Shown here piece by piece: positions 1-11,303 of a DNA stretch of 64,000 nucleotides (its first letter is position 1; the number at the start of each line of letters is the position of its first letter). The stretch lies in assembly GCA_034231615.1 (NCBI GenBank), contig CM067317.1:456501-520500 (forward strand), given 5' to 3'. A model generated the notes under the pieces. It was not told the origin of the DNA, made no database searches, and was given only the letters and a program-made list of their open reading frames with translations. The stretch comes from Meghimatium bilineatum. Taxonomy: Eukaryota > Mollusca > Gastropoda > Stylommatophora > Philomycidae. The translations under genes and the position numbers were made by a program.

Positions 1-102
1 ATCAAGGCGAGATAGCTGATGTACACGGAGCTACGCCAATGAAAGAATGCTGTCAGGGAAGGAGCGTCTACGGAAGAACTCAATCATCTCAGAGGATTCT
101 AC
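1..102 (-). mobile_element. Penelope-like element fragment (RT region)
   Basis: The first about 100 bases are nearly identical to 39626-39722, which lies inside the reverse-transcriptase region of the Penelope-like element (PLE) at 38605-40016. Read on the minus strand it corresponds to the segment after the RT fingers-palm core (the part containing EFFRRRSFPDSI). The copy is cut by the window edge on one side and ends near 102 on the other, so it is a fragment. Confidence 0.8.
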
Positions 103-160
103 TCTGCCCTTGGAATACATATCACAATCTTCTTTAAATGGCCGTGTCGTGTAACGGTTG

Positions 161-367
161 TCAGTCAAACTTGGTTTGCTTCACCCTCAAACACGAGAAC
201 TTGTTTCCCGCCACTATTGTCACAGTATACCTCTCATTATTGTACTGGGTCGTCTGCAAGTTGGAACAAAAACTGTCCCCCAGATTCATGTACATGGAGA
301 GATGTTGTTCAAAGCTGTCTTTCACATCTAAGATCTCGGTTATGGGTACCCAATACCTGAAGCAAGT
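161..367 (-). CDS. possible terminal coding exon of an unrecognised host gene
   Basis: On the minus strand a 68-codon open stretch ends in TGA (161-163). It opens directly after an in-frame TAG whose AG can serve as a splice acceptor (368-370); a second acceptor CAG lies 10 bases further in. The product starts TCFRYWVPITEILDVKDSF and ends CLRVKQTKFD. It has mixed, protein-like composition, unlike the hydrophobic or repetitive translations of the surrounding repeats, and I see no repeat-family motif in it. I do not recognise the family. It could equally be an uncharacterised transposon exon. It is downstream of the USP gene on the same strand, so it would belong to a different gene. Confidence 0.35.
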   Translation of the reverse strand, partial: TCFRYWVPITEILDVKDSFEQHLSMYMNLGDSFCSNLQTTQYNNERYTVTIVAGNKFSCLRVKQTKFD

Positions 368-490
368 CTAATACTTTGAACGGTCTATTGCAGTGAGAAG
401 CTTATCGTATTGGCTTTTTTTTTACATTCTGAACAATGAACACAGCTTTAGATGATTCTACCTTCTCAACAATGAACACAGCTTTAGATG

Positions 491-1710
491 ATTTACTGTT
501 GTATGTTTGAGACTAGGTGGCCACATTTACTGTTGCATGTTTGAGACTAGGTTGTATGTTTGAGACTAGGTGGCCACATTTACTGTTGTATGTTTGAGAC
601 TAGGTGGTCACATTTACTGTTGTATGTTTGAGACTAGGTTGTATGTTTGAGACTAGGTTGTATGTTTGAGACTAGGTTGTATGTTTGAGACTAGGTGGCC
701 ACATTTACTGTTGCATGTTTGAGACTAGGTTGTATGTTTGAGACTGGGTTGTATGTTTGAGACTAGGTGGCCACATTTACTGTTGTATGTTTGAGACTAA
801 GTGGCCACATTTACTGTTGTATGTTTGAGACTAGGTTGTATGTTTGAAACTAGGTGGCCACATTTACTGTTGTATGTTTGAGACTAGGTGTCCACATTTA
901 CTGTTGTATGTTTGAGACTAGGTGGTCACATTTACTGTTGTATGTTTGAGACTAGGTTGTATGTTTGAGACTAGGTTGTATGTTTGAGACTAGGTGGCCA
1001 CATTTACTGTTGTATGTTTGAGACTAGGTGGCCACATTTACTGTTGTATGTTTGAGACTAGGTGGTCACATTTACTGTTGTATGTTTGAGACTAGGTTGT
1101 ATGTTTGAGACTAGGTTGTATGTTTGAGACTAGGTGGCCACATTTACTGTTGTATGTTTGAGACTAGGTGGCCACATTTACTGTTGTATGTTTGAGACTA
1201 GGTGGTCACATTTACTGTTGTATGTTTGAGACTAGGTGGCCACATTTACTGTTGTATGTTTGAGACTAGGTGGTCACATTTACTGTTGTATGTTTGAGAC
1301 TAGGTGGTCACATTTACTGTTGTATGTTTGAGACTAGGTTGTATGTTTGAGACTAGGTGGTCACATTTACTGTTGTATGTTTGAGACTAGGTTGTATGTT
1401 TGAGACTAGGTTGTACGTTTTAGACTAGGTGGCCACATTTACTGTTGTATGTTTGAGACTAGCAGTGGCGTAGCGAGGGGGTGCGGAGGTGCGGACCGCC
1501 CCGGGCGGCATCATCGGGAGGGCGGCAAATTTATTTTCGTCCAGTCTTTCACAATCACTGACATATTTTTTTAATGTCACAAGGGCGGAACATTATGATT
1601 CCGCCCCGGGCGCCATTAACCAACGCTACGCCACTGGAGACTAGGTTGTATGTTTGAGACTAGGTGGCCACATTTACTGTTGTATGTTTGAGACTAGGTT
1701 GCCACATTTT
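491..1710. repeat. minisatellite A, about 34-bp unit with 19-bp short units
   Basis: This is a tandem array of units containing ACATTTACTGTTGTATGTTT followed by GAGACTAGGTGGCC. Many units are shortened to TGTATGTTTGAGACTAGGT (19 bp), so long and short forms alternate. Just upstream (434-493) a 26-bp phrase beginning AACAATGAACACAGC occurs twice. The array is interrupted by a MITE at 1463-1636. Confidence 0.97.
1463..1636. mobile_element. hAT-type MITE (174 bp) inserted in minisatellite A
   Basis: The element starts CAGTGGCGTAGCG and ends with its exact reverse complement CGCTACGCCACTG (13-bp perfect terminal inverted repeats). It is flanked on both sides by the 8-bp sequence GAGACTAG (1455-1462 and 1637-1644), which occurs once per unit of the host minisatellite, so it is a genuine target-site duplication. 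Eight-base duplications and CAGTGGCG-type ends are typical of hAT superfamily non-autonomous elements. The interior is GC-rich and non-coding. Confidence 0.92.
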
Positions 1711-1848
1711 GCTTATCTCGTACACACTCTAGACTGTTACCTGCTTCATGTGAAGTTTTACTGTATAACTTAGCTATAGTACAAGCTAGACGTTACTATA
1801 CATCACCATATATAATATCCGGGTACTTGGACCATTCATGCTTGTGAG
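1711..1848. other. short unassigned spacer
   Basis: AT-rich sequence between minisatellite A and SINE-1. I see no coding signal or repeat here apart from the 8-bp CTTGTGAG at 1841-1848, which is the SINE target duplication. Confidence 0.5.
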
Positions 1849-2112
1849 TCTTCTTCTGCGTTCTGCAGATTAGCAGGGTATAGTCCGGAGAACGAAATGC
1901 GCTGTGTCATGGTTTACAGAATTGCTGCGATATCTGCGCCTTTCGGCCTGACACATCCGACTTCAGCATGGATTTGGGTCACTGACCCTATATTGGATGG
2001 GACATCCAACTCCATCCTATAACCTCCTTAGTCGCCTTTTACGACATGCGTGGAAGGTAAACAGTGTTGCTATTCTTTGCTCCCTTTTCGGGCCCCGGCA
2101 ACACAAAGGCGA
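1849..2112 (-). mobile_element. SINE-1 copy, minus orientation
   Basis: This copy is homologous to the complete SINE at 19631-19912, in reverse orientation: it begins on the plus strand with the complement of a GAA tail (CTTCTTCTGCG) and ends in the complement of the GGGGCCCGAAAAGGGAGC head. It is flanked by CTTGTGAG (1841-1848 and 2113-2120), an 8-bp direct repeat consistent with target-site duplication. Confidence 0.8.
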
Positions 2113-2699
2113 CTTGTGAGCCGAAAGGTTATCTTGACCGCACATCGAACTATCACTGCTCGGATCTCCTCTAATATTTAACTTCAGCAACTGATGACCT
2201 GCATAACACTATTGTTTAGCCACGCCCCTATTTGACATATGCTGACAGAGATAGCACCAAGGAATCGGCGTACATTAAAATAAAACTAACGGAAAGTTTT
2301 GTAAGGCAGAAATTGTTGGGGAATCCATAGGGTAAGATTTACGGGGAGACCAAGAAATATCTGAAGAAAAGAATTAATACAAATAGGTTGGACAAGACTT
2401 GAAAGAACTTTGCTGATTTTTGTCTAACAAAACTTACACTAAAACAGAGTAGATCGGTTGTACAGTAGGCCTATCTATAGATGGCATCCATTCAGCTGCT
2501 GTGTTCTGTTTTTAATGTTGAATTTAAGGTTGTAGTGAGCGGAAGATGGCCAAAGATGCAGATTGATAGACAACATCAAAGATATTTTTAAGAGACACAA
2601 TCTAAATGCAACTGTGACGCCTCCTAACTGGTAAATAATATAAATCTTCTGCTCCCCATGACGTCTCAACATTCTGAGATGTCACAATAGTACTGCATA

Positions 2700-2826
2700 T
2701 CAAGAGAACAAACGTGCCGCGGAGAAAAAACAATTCATTTTTCTCTAACGCTGAAGTTAGCGTATAGGTCAGATCTCTCCAATTCTGTCTGTTCAAAGCT
2801 ATTCTGTGCAGTTCTTGAATAGTATG
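2700..2826 (-). mobile_element. LINE 3' coding fragment
   Basis: The minus strand encodes ELHRIALNRQNWRDLTYTL, resembling the C-terminal end of endonuclease/RT non-LTR retrotransposon ORF2 proteins (an 'ALNRQ.WR.L' motif just before the stop). The rest of 2120-2935 is low-information AT-rich sequence in which I see nothing firm. Confidence 0.4.
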
Positions 2827-2934
2827 AATATTGATTGTTTTACTTTCTCTAAGTATTGTTCTTCTGAGTGTTTCTTTTGGTTTACCTCTGGTTCTTTTAC
2901 CTGTAGGTATCCATTCAAGAGGTTGGTGGTGTAT

Positions 2935-3420
2935 TCTGTTGATGTCTGCGCGTAGGATCAGGCGTGGTCTCAGTCTGACAACTAAATTGGACGTCTATCG
3001 CACCGTGGTTCTGCCAACATTGTTTTATGTTGTGCCATCATGGACTGTCTATGCGAGACACGCTCTACAGCGTAACTCTTTCCATCGTAGGTGCCTATGA
3101 AACGTCATGGGAGTACGATCCTCATGACAGGATAGAGCACCAGACACGGAAATAGTTCAAAATTTTCATAAACATAGCATCCATGCAATGTTGACTAGGT
3201 CCCTACTCTGCTGGACTGGCCACATCATCCGTATGCCAGACAAGCGCCTCCCAAAGAGATTATTCTATGGAGAGCTGTACTATGGTAAACGTTCAAGCGG
3301 AGGGCAGAAAATGCGCTTCAATGATCACATAAAGAACTCTCTCAAGCCTGCAGCATCGATCCTAACTCCTGCAAGACTACAGCCTTTGATCGCTCAGCTA
3401 GGCATACCCAGATCACTGTT
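2935..3420 (+). mobile_element. LINE ORF2 C-terminal fragment (post-RT region)
   Basis: The plus strand encodes, with frame breaks, SLTTKLDVYRTVVLPTLFY, then PDTEIVQNFHKHSIHAML, then LLCWTGHIIRMPDKRLPKRL and YGKRSSGGQKMRFNDHIK. These are the standard consecutive motifs downstream of the RT catalytic core in non-LTR retrotransposons (thumb, 'W.GH..RMPD.RLPK', 'G.R..GGQK.RF.D'). Stops at about 3100 and frame changes show it is dead. Confidence 0.85.
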
Positions 3421-3427
3421 GACATCA

Positions 3428-3546
3428 CTAAATCTTCTTCTTCTTCGTTCGTTCTCAATATCCTGCAGATTAGCAGGATGTAGTCCAGAGAACGGAATGC
3501 GTTGTGTCATGGTTTACAGCATTGCTGCGATATCTGCGCCTTTTCA
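3428..3546 (-). mobile_element. SINE-1 fragment (3' half)
   Basis: It starts with the complement of a (GAA)n tail and continues with the SINE-1 phrase GGAATGCGTTGTGTCATGGT, then stops at TGCGCCTTTT where the full-length copy continues. It is therefore a truncated copy in minus orientation, placed right after the LINE fragment. Confidence 0.8.
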
Positions 3547-3584
3547 GTTGTATATTTGTCAGTTATACATGTCAAACTTGTTCA

Positions 3585-6372
3585 AGATCCACAGATAGAC
3601 GCATCAGCACTAAAACAACCAGACATACAACAAAAATACCGTGTAGATGTAAGGAACAGATATAAACATCTAATGATAGAATGCACTGAGCAATACAGAA
3701 GGGAAAATAGACAATAAATGGGACAGTCTTAGGAAAAGTATTCAAACATCAAATTTACCAATAAGAAAATGACAGAAAGAAAGAAAGCTAAAAATACCCC
3801 AAACTACTCAATTATAGACAAGGAGATATGTAACGTGCAGAACAGCGAAAAAACAATGGCTAGAAACAAAATGCAGTGAAATAGAGGAGATGTCCATACA
3901 ACAGAAGACCAGCTTAATACATAAGGAGATAAGGCTGATCACAAATAAGAAAAATCCTATAAATGGGGGTGGCTGCATTAAAGATAAAAACGGAAAAATA
4001 ATATTTGATAAAACAGAAGTACTTACAAGATGGGCAGATTATGTGACAGAACTGTTTGACGACCAACGGAACAAAACATCTACAATACACAACAATGATG
4101 GACCAGCAATACGGAATGCAGAAGTAGAAAATGCAATAAAATGTGGAACGGCCGCAGGCTTTGAGAACATAACAGCAGACCATAATAAAAAATCTAAATG
4201 AATTTGGTGTGGATATTATCACAGAACTTTGCAATGACATATGAAACAGGCCATATACATAAAGACCTAACATCATCAATATTCATACCATTACCTAAGA
4301 AGCTCAGGGCTGTGGACTGTACAGAATATAGAACAATAAGTCTAATGAGCCATCTAACTAAGATACTTCTCAAGATAATACATGAAAGAATTAAAAACAA
4401 GATAGACACGGAGGTCGGTGAAGAACAATTCGGTTTTAGAAAAAATAAAGGAAACAGAGAAGCTATACTGAGTATCTGACTAGTGATAGATAAATATATA
4501 GAAGTCCAAAAAAGTATCTATATTTGTTCATAGACTACAGCAAGGCATTTGACACAGTCCAACATGAAAAATTAATCAAATGTCTTCAAGCAACAGACAT
4601 AGATGGAAAAGACACCATACTGATTAGAAATGTATATTGGGAAAAGACTGCATCAATAAGGTGTAAACAACCTGAGATATGCAGATGACACTGATATGCA
4701 TATGCAAGTGAACATGAATTACAAAGACTAATAGATCAAGTCAATAAATCAAATGATGAATATGGACTGGATATAAATATCCAAAAAATAAAAACCATGA
4801 TAATCAGCAAGGACACAGAAGAACAAACGCTAAACAGGAACATACAAGGAGAGAAACTACAAGTAAAACATTATCAATATCTTGGACACATAGTCACAAA
4901 TGATGGCAGATGTGAGACAGAAGTTAAGAGAATAGGAATGGCTAAAAGTACCTTCAATGACATGAGGAAAATAGTAACATCTAAACAAATTACAAACAAG
5001 AGAATTATAAAATGCTACATCTATTCTATATTAATGTATGGATCAGAAACATGGACACTAAATAAACAATTAGAAGACAGAATTGATGCTTTTGAGATGT
5101 GAGTATATAGGAGAATATGGAGAACATCAGAGAAAGAGAAGAAAACAAATAAAGAGGTGCTAAAAACACTTCTTCTTCTTTCGTTCACTTAAAACATGTC
5201 TATATCTGTAATTTTGTCTCCTGAATAAAACTCACTGTCTTGTGTAGTTCATACAGTGGCCCATAGAGCTTTGATTTCAGTGTTGTTTCCTCTGGCCAAT
5301 ATGTCTGCCTCTGCATTTCATGCTTAGAATACTCTTGAAGTATATGTTTGGCACTTTGTGCTGTCTGTCCACATTGCCGTGTTGCCAATCTTGAACTTTG
5401 TATACATGTGACTGCCGAGTCGGTTGTGTCCTGTTCTGGGGCATAAAATTATAACTTGTTCTGATCTGTTCATAAAGTGATAGTCATCTTGTGTTGGTGG
5501 CTTTTTTATTGACTTGATCATCTTTTTTTTTCTAATGGTAGGTCATTGGTATATCTGGTTGGTCTTCGGCAGCACCTTCCTTAGCCAGTTGGTCTGCTTT
5601 TTCATTTCCTGGTATTCCACAGTGAGAGGGTATCCACTGCATGGTTACCCTATACTGGTAAGACAATTCATTAAGTTGTTTTTGCAAGTCTGTTAGTTTT
5701 CCAGACTGGAGAGCTTGAAGCAATGACTTTGCATCTGTCAGGAAAACCACAGGCTGTAGGTCAGAGTTGGAGTTCAGCAGTTTTTTAGTTGCCACACTAA
5801 TTGTCTGGATTTCTGCATCATAATTATTGCAGAATTTCCCTGTTGGTGTTCTGATCATATCTCTAGGCTTGTGTGGATATTCTATATATACACCTGCACC
5901 TCCATTCCTCATGTTTCCATTGTGTTTTGCATCCTGATTATCTGTGCCATCTGGCTGGTTGCCTCCGTCTTCAGCACTCTGCTTACTTGGACAGGACTAT
6001 GGTCCTGCTCGAGTGGGACTACTCGACCAGTCTTAGTTTCCAGTCCCTGATGGCTGAACTAAGCTGCATTACCACTACATGGTGCTACTAAAAACACTTA
6101 ATATGAAGAAAGAATTACTAAGAGAAATAAAGATCAGGCAAATAAAATATGTTTGACACATTAAAAGACATGACACCTTATTGAAGACCTTACTTGAGGG
6201 TAAAGTCGAAGGGAAGCAAGCAAGAGGTAGGCAGAGATACAAGTAGGAGAGTAACATTACAAGATAAACAGGTTACAGTCTAGCAGAGTGCACCACCAAA
6301 ACAAGAGACAGGGGATGTTGGAGATCTGTTGCAGCCAACCTTCGTTGCGGAGATGGCACTTGATGATGATGA
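3585..6372 (+). mobile_element. LINE family A (GAT-tailed), split by a nested LINE
   Basis: This is a non-LTR retrotransposon in plus orientation, frame-shifted throughout. It encodes the region between endonuclease and RT (from about 3600), RT motifs (KILLKIIHERIKNKID at about 4370, an eroded catalytic box near 4680, YQYLGHIVTNDGRCETEVKR at about 4875) and YSILMYGSETWTLNKQLEDR (about 5020). The element stops at 5170 and resumes at 6099 with the continuing 3' end, which finishes in GCAGCCAACCTTCGTTGCGG and a (GATGAT)n tail. Other copies in the window are at 49161-50075, 53030-55375 and 55872-56026. Confidence 0.88.
5171..6087 (-). mobile_element. LINE family B (RNase H, GAA-tailed) nested in LINE A
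   Basis: A 5'-truncated minus-strand insertion of about 917 bp. It encodes an RNase H-like domain (5532-5912: VFLTDAKSLLQALQSG, then IPSHCGIPGNEKADQLAKEG, carrying the TDA..L and GNEKAD signatures) and then a zinc-knuckle-like C-terminus (CGQTAQSAKHILQ, with an upstream CRC). Its 3' end is GAACGAAAGAAGAAG. It is flanked by the 11-bp duplication CTAAAAACACT (5160-5170 and 6088-6098), and removing it restores the LINE A reading order. Confidence 0.93.
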
Positions 6373-6970
6373 TGTATTTGACTGATGTTATGAAGTTCGA
6401 TGTTTATAAGAAGTTTGATTTGTATATTTGACTGACGATGTGAATATTTGATGTCTATGAGAAGTTTGATTCGTTGTATCAGTTGTTTGGCTGGAAATGT
6501 GTCATCTCAGTGGTCTGGAAATGTGTTTTGTCTTGTTAATATGATTTGCATCAATTTTATTTTTGTGATTTTATTTCAAATGTCTGTCTTCAGTTTCTTT
6601 GTTTAAGACTTGCCTTTAAAAGACAAAAGTGTTCTTGTTGCAGCAGACCGCGATGCAGTTATAAAAAGTATTTCAGGTTTCAGCCTTCTATATGTAACCT
6701 ACAGGTTGTATCTCTAATTGTATTGCCATCGATAGGAGGCACTGAATTATAGTTATACGTAAGGCTCCACATCTGTTTTAATCTGTCAGTCTACCTGAAT
6801 ATTCCATATTAGCTTTTGTTATCCAAGTTATGTAACTTGTGAGAGACAGTGTTGCCATACAGTGATAAATGTTAGTCAGTGTGTATATTATACATTGATA
6901 AGTGTGCTTATTGGATGACATATTATATATATTATATATGTATATTGACATGTTTGGCCATGAGTTTTAG
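6373..6970. other. unassigned AT-rich spacer
   Basis: Directly after the LINE A tail there are two imperfect copies of a roughly 50-bp phrase containing TATTTGACTGA and AGAAGTTTGATT (6373-6470). The rest, to about 6970, is AT-rich with no coding or repeat signal that I can name. Confidence 0.5.
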
Positions 6971-8199
6971 GGCATACTGGGAAGAAATGGACCGCCACTT
7001 TTCATTCTTCATCAAAACTGGTATAACTCTAAATAAGAATAAATCTGAGATGCTATTCATATCAGTAAGTCAAATATCCTTTTATTTCAAAATATAGTTT
7101 TCAATGAATGCTTAAACATTGAAACTTTTTATCAAATATAAATTTGAAACATTGATACCATAGTGGTGTGAAATGGACCACATATGGGGAGAAATTGACC
7201 ATAAGTATGAGAAATATTCCATGAAAAACAATCAATACAATTGTATATTATCAAAGGATATCTTGAAATGTAAATATCTTTCTGTTCTTTTTGCACCTTT
7301 GCAGCAAATAGGCTGTGATAAAATTGTTTTAATTTGACTCATTTTAACAGTAGGCCAAAAAACATATCAATAATTTTCCCACTTTAAAAAAAACTTATTT
7401 CCACATCATCATCCTCGAACTGCATGACTTTTCCAATTCAATATTATGTTCTCTTTCCCGTCTCAAACTCACACACAACATATAGACCAAGATTTATGTC
7501 TGTACTTTCTACACCATCCATTCTGATATTGTTGTTTTCATTGTCACTATCACGCCCAGTGTCAGACACGTCAGAATCTGTGACATCATCGTCATCATCA
7601 TCATGTGGTATATTGTCTGTATCATACACAGAATCACTGATATTTTCTTCAAGCACATAAAGTGATTTCTTGGCTTTTGATACAGTAACATTCTTTGTGT
7701 TTTCTGATCTGCATTTCAATTTAATTTTCATCATTGCTGGAGATGATGTCGCAAGCATTGCTTTTCCAAGTTTTCTTCCTCGATTGCTTTCCTTACTAGC
7801 GGCAGCCTTAGGATATCCATTAAATAATTCAGGAGGACATAATGCTATTAAAGCTTCTGCTGGGGCATCATCATTTGGAGACACTGGATATGTTGTCAAT
7901 AAACCAGGATGTTTGATGTACCACTGATTAAGGCCTTTTTTATCAGCAATGTCTAAATTAGACTGAATTGAAATAGTTACTGAGGTTCTTCTTCTTCTGA
8001 GGTCTGTCTGTGATGTCAGAAGGTAGAAAATCTTCAACACTGAAAATATCTTGATCCAGTGACCAAATGCCAGTAGCTTTGAACCCTGACATTATGTTTT
8101 GTTTGGTAGAGGCCCTAACAAAAGCAGTATCTCCAAGCTCTGCAAGTTGATAGTAGCTGATTCAGCTGTCCATGCCCTTTGACCTAATGTCATTAAAAT

Positions 8200-8650
8200 G
8201 GCATTATGTTGCTGGGAAGTATGTGGATTTTCGGCACACCCCAGGCCAGAGAATAACTATCACACCTTCAGGAAGGAAGCTATAACCTATGCACTGCTCC
8301 GAGCCACTGCAGTCTAGATAGGGTTCACTGTGCTCATTCCCTGTCACCATTTGATTACTAGTTATGCCGAACTTCTCTATTGCTCCAGGCATGCAACTAA
8401 ATGTTCACGTCAAAAGGATTGTCACGTCCTGAGTCACTCTGCCTCTAAGGTGGGCCTCAGCCATAGGAAAAACAGTGTTGTCAGTTTCCTCCAGTGCTGC
8501 ACAGTACATCTCTGGCTCCCTCCCAACCACAGAGGGTGCATACATATATACAAATAACAAAGCATAAAAAAACATTGCAACAACAAAATAAAAGCATGAG
8601 AAGCATAATTATATAGATGACGTGCCATGAAGCTTCTATAAGAAGATAAC
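8200..8650. other. unidentified insert within the pogo-like transposase
   Basis: This segment separates two recognisable transposase pieces and has no similarity to either. It shows no terminal repeats or tail that I can identify. It may be an old insertion or a rearrangement. The junction phrase near 8650-8674 (CTCAATATAACAGCATGTCA) recurs with one mismatch at 52352-52371. Confidence 0.4.
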
Positions 8651-8988
8651 CTCAATATAACAGCATGTCATCTACTAAGGTTTTCTGTTGCATGGGTGGT
8701 TTGTCTAGTGGGCCATTGATGAGACCCACAGACACAACAGCATGCGTTGTGCAAGTTGATAGATGGAAAGGGTTTTTCCAACATTCTTTATCATCCATGA
8801 ATCTGCTAAATGCTGCTTTCATGGGTCCAAAGACAGTCCGATCCAATGGTTGCATTTTGTTGCATGTATGTGGTGGAAGTGATGACATGAATTTTGTTCT
8901 GCTTTGCCACCTCCAGATCGGAAAATGAAATGTGACTTTCGTGATTATCCATAATCACAATGATAGAATATCGCTCTGAAGGTCTAAC

Positions 8989-9620
8989 AATTTTTATTCT
9001 TCTTCTTCTTCTGCGTTCAGCATCTGTGGTCATGCTATATTGTCAGGCCTGTCGTCAAGACGAAGTCCACTGTCTTCTCCAGGTCAGAGCGGCTGCCCCA
9101 TAGCTTTTGCCTTCAGTCTGCATCCTCTGGTCAGGTCTGCTGTCTCTGCTCTTTGTATGTTGGGCAGTCCTGAATACGTGTTCTGGGGTCTGGGTTCCGG
9201 ATCCACATGGACATTCATCTGTGTATGAGATCCTCAATTGGTAAAGGTGACCCAACAGTCTGCAGTGGCCTGTTCTAAGGTGAACTATTGTGGTCTGTTG
9301 ATATCTTTGAAGGAGATGTATTGCATCCTATTCGTATTCCTCTTCCATTTGTTTCTTCCACTTTGCTGTGTATTATTGTTTTTGCTTCTCCGTAAGACAG
9401 TGGGTGTCTTTGTTGCTCCATTTTGCTTCCTGCCTTTGACAGAGCAAAAACATTCTCATTTCCCATTATTCCACAGTGTGATGGTATCCACTAAAGGGCA
9501 ATAGCTGATGATTTTTGGATCTGTCTTAGCTCATGTCTGATGTGCAGAAGGCTTTCGTTTCTGTTGATCTAGATTGATTCCAGTAGGGATCTTCAATCTG
9601 TGAATATGGCTATCTTCTTT
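8989..9620 (-). mobile_element. LINE family B fragment inserted in the pogo-like transposon
   Basis: The minus strand encodes a decayed RNase H (IAIFTD at about 9600, LQWIPSHCGIMGNENVFA at about 9470) and then the C-terminal zinc-knuckle region ISYTDECPCGSGTQTPEHVF (about 9215), ending with the tail GAACGCAGAAGAAGAAGAAG. GGTCTAAC (8981-8988) and GGTCTTAAC (9621-9629) flank it as an imperfect target-site duplication. Joining the flanks restores the approach to the DNHESH box of the host transposase. Confidence 0.85.
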
Positions 9621-11303
9621 GGTCTTAACACATTTTATAATATGCTCAACCACTTTCACTTATCATCCAGCCTGAAGGTAAGTCCCAAAAAGCCTTCAGG
9701 GGCTTCATTTAACAGTGGGTATATAAGACAAATGCAGTGTATAAAACATTTTCTTGGAAACAAACACTGGTGGCAAGCTGTCTCCAGTAGTATATGCAGC
9801 ACATTGTGACAAGTTCACCTCGCTCTCTTGATGTGATATGCCCAACCTGTTTGGTACCATGACTCTAGGAACATTTTGTACTGTTGTCACAACAGTTTCA
9901 TTAAGATTATAAATCTCAGCCACACGTACATTCAGTGTTGTACACGAGACCTGTAGTAAATTTAAAAAATGTTGCAACATTGTGTCAGTTAAATGCAGTT
10001 GCTCGTGCCAATCTGGTTTCACAAAGAAAATGATAGTGATTTGACTCTGATAAATTCCTGGAGTTTTCTGCACACGCAGTTGGCTAGTAGATTTTCCTGA
10101 ATGAGGTGATAACTTCAAATTCCAATTGAGTATTTGACATCAACCCTTGGGTTGAACAGACGTGATGCCAAGTGTGAGTTGGTGAACCCAATCGTCAATC
10201 ACTTGTACCTATTCGTCGTCGTACAATGGTGAAAAGTTTTTGGTTGAAAACAGCTTTATTTTTCAATCGTGGCCATGAGTTGTTGGTCTTAAGTTTCCTG
10301 TCCAGAGAGTGTTATTCTCAATTATCTCTGCCAGTTCCACGTAAGTTTCATGTTTACAGTAGGTTTCTAATTATCTGTTTTTCTGTAATTGATTCCTTGT
10401 TCTATATTTAACCTGGATATCTCAGCTAGTGCAAATTGGTTAAACTGTGTCTGGTAAAAAACTTCTAATACTATCCTCTAGTTCCATGCAGCGTCCTGTC
10501 TCCGTTAGTTTCCTAACACTTCCCCGCGATGTATCATCATCTCATTCCTTCCTACCCCTCGTCCATTTTAATAAAGGAAGAATTTATTAATTTATGCGCT
10601 GTTATAATAAGAGCTATTGCATATTTCCTGGAAGCTGTTCTAACAGGCATGCCCATCTGCAACGGCAGTCACTGAAGCTCTCATAATGGACTCTAAATAA
10701 TTCTACTGAAAAATATATAAAATAGGCTTAGATTGAAAGTTTGATATAGTTTCAATGCATTTCTTCAATTGTAATAATGTGTGATTAATTTATAATAGAA
10801 TACTCAATACCTTCAATGTGTGGGGAGAAATAGTCAAATGACGGTCCATTTCTCCATACAGGTATTCAAATAGAAAAACATCACATACACTCTTAAATCT
10901 CATACTTTTTTGGCTTAAAGAGCATTATTTACATAGGAAAACAGTAATTCTGCACATAAAATAACTTACCGCGCAATAAGCAAACAGCAAGAAAAAATTG
11001 AGCTTGCAATGTCGCTTCAAAGACCCAACTTTTTCCTTGGTAAAAATGTGATCACAAATTGTGAAAATTCACTTGGGCTTAAAGAAACTGAACGTTGTTC
11101 TAAGAAATGATCTCACACTGTTAGTGTTTTTTTCATTATGGTCTAAATTAATATGGGCCATTAGTTCTTGAGATACAAAAAGGGGGGGGGGGGAGAAAGA
11201 GAAGCACCGATTTCCCCCAGATCTCATTGGGCGTCGCCAATGATCACCAAGGAGACATACATCCAAACAACTATGATTACTAATACACATGACATATTTT
11301 TTA

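Larger units (their letters stand above)
7444..10118 (-). pseudogene. DDE_1 (pogo/Tigger-type) transposase pseudogene
   Basis: Reading on the minus strand from 10118: IYNLNETVVTTVQNVPRVM (first-Asp region; family consensus I.NLDETG, here with E in place of the catalytic D), CAAYTTGDSLPPVFVSKK, then after the LINE insertion YSIIVIMDNHESHISFSDL (the second Asp within the family's DNHESH box), PHTCNKMQPLDRTVFGPMK (family 'H..Q.LD..VFGP.K'), and STKQNIMSGFKATGIWSLD (family 'GFR.TGIWP'). The tail at 7444-8040 is a Ser/Asp-rich C-terminal region with an acidic run. Frame shifts, the altered first catalytic residue and two interruptions mean no active product. Confidence 0.85.
6971..10864 (-). mobile_element. 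pogo/Tigger-like DNA transposon, degenerate
   Basis: The ends carry an inverted motif: GAAGAAATGGACCG at 6981-6994 and its inverse CGGTCCATTTCTCC at 10842-10855, with further copies of the phrase just inside the left end (GAAATGGACC near 7170). Between them, on the minus strand, are broken pieces of a DDE_1 (pogo/Tigger/CENP-B-like) transposase. The element is interrupted by a LINE (8989-9620), and an unexplained segment at about 8200-8650 separates two transposase pieces. The exact ends and TA duplication are uncertain. Confidence 0.7.

Noticed and set aside
7444-8040. 198-codon minus-strand ORF as an independent gene
   Set aside because: It continues the pogo/Tigger-like transposase (GFKATGIW immediately upstream), so it is the transposase tail.
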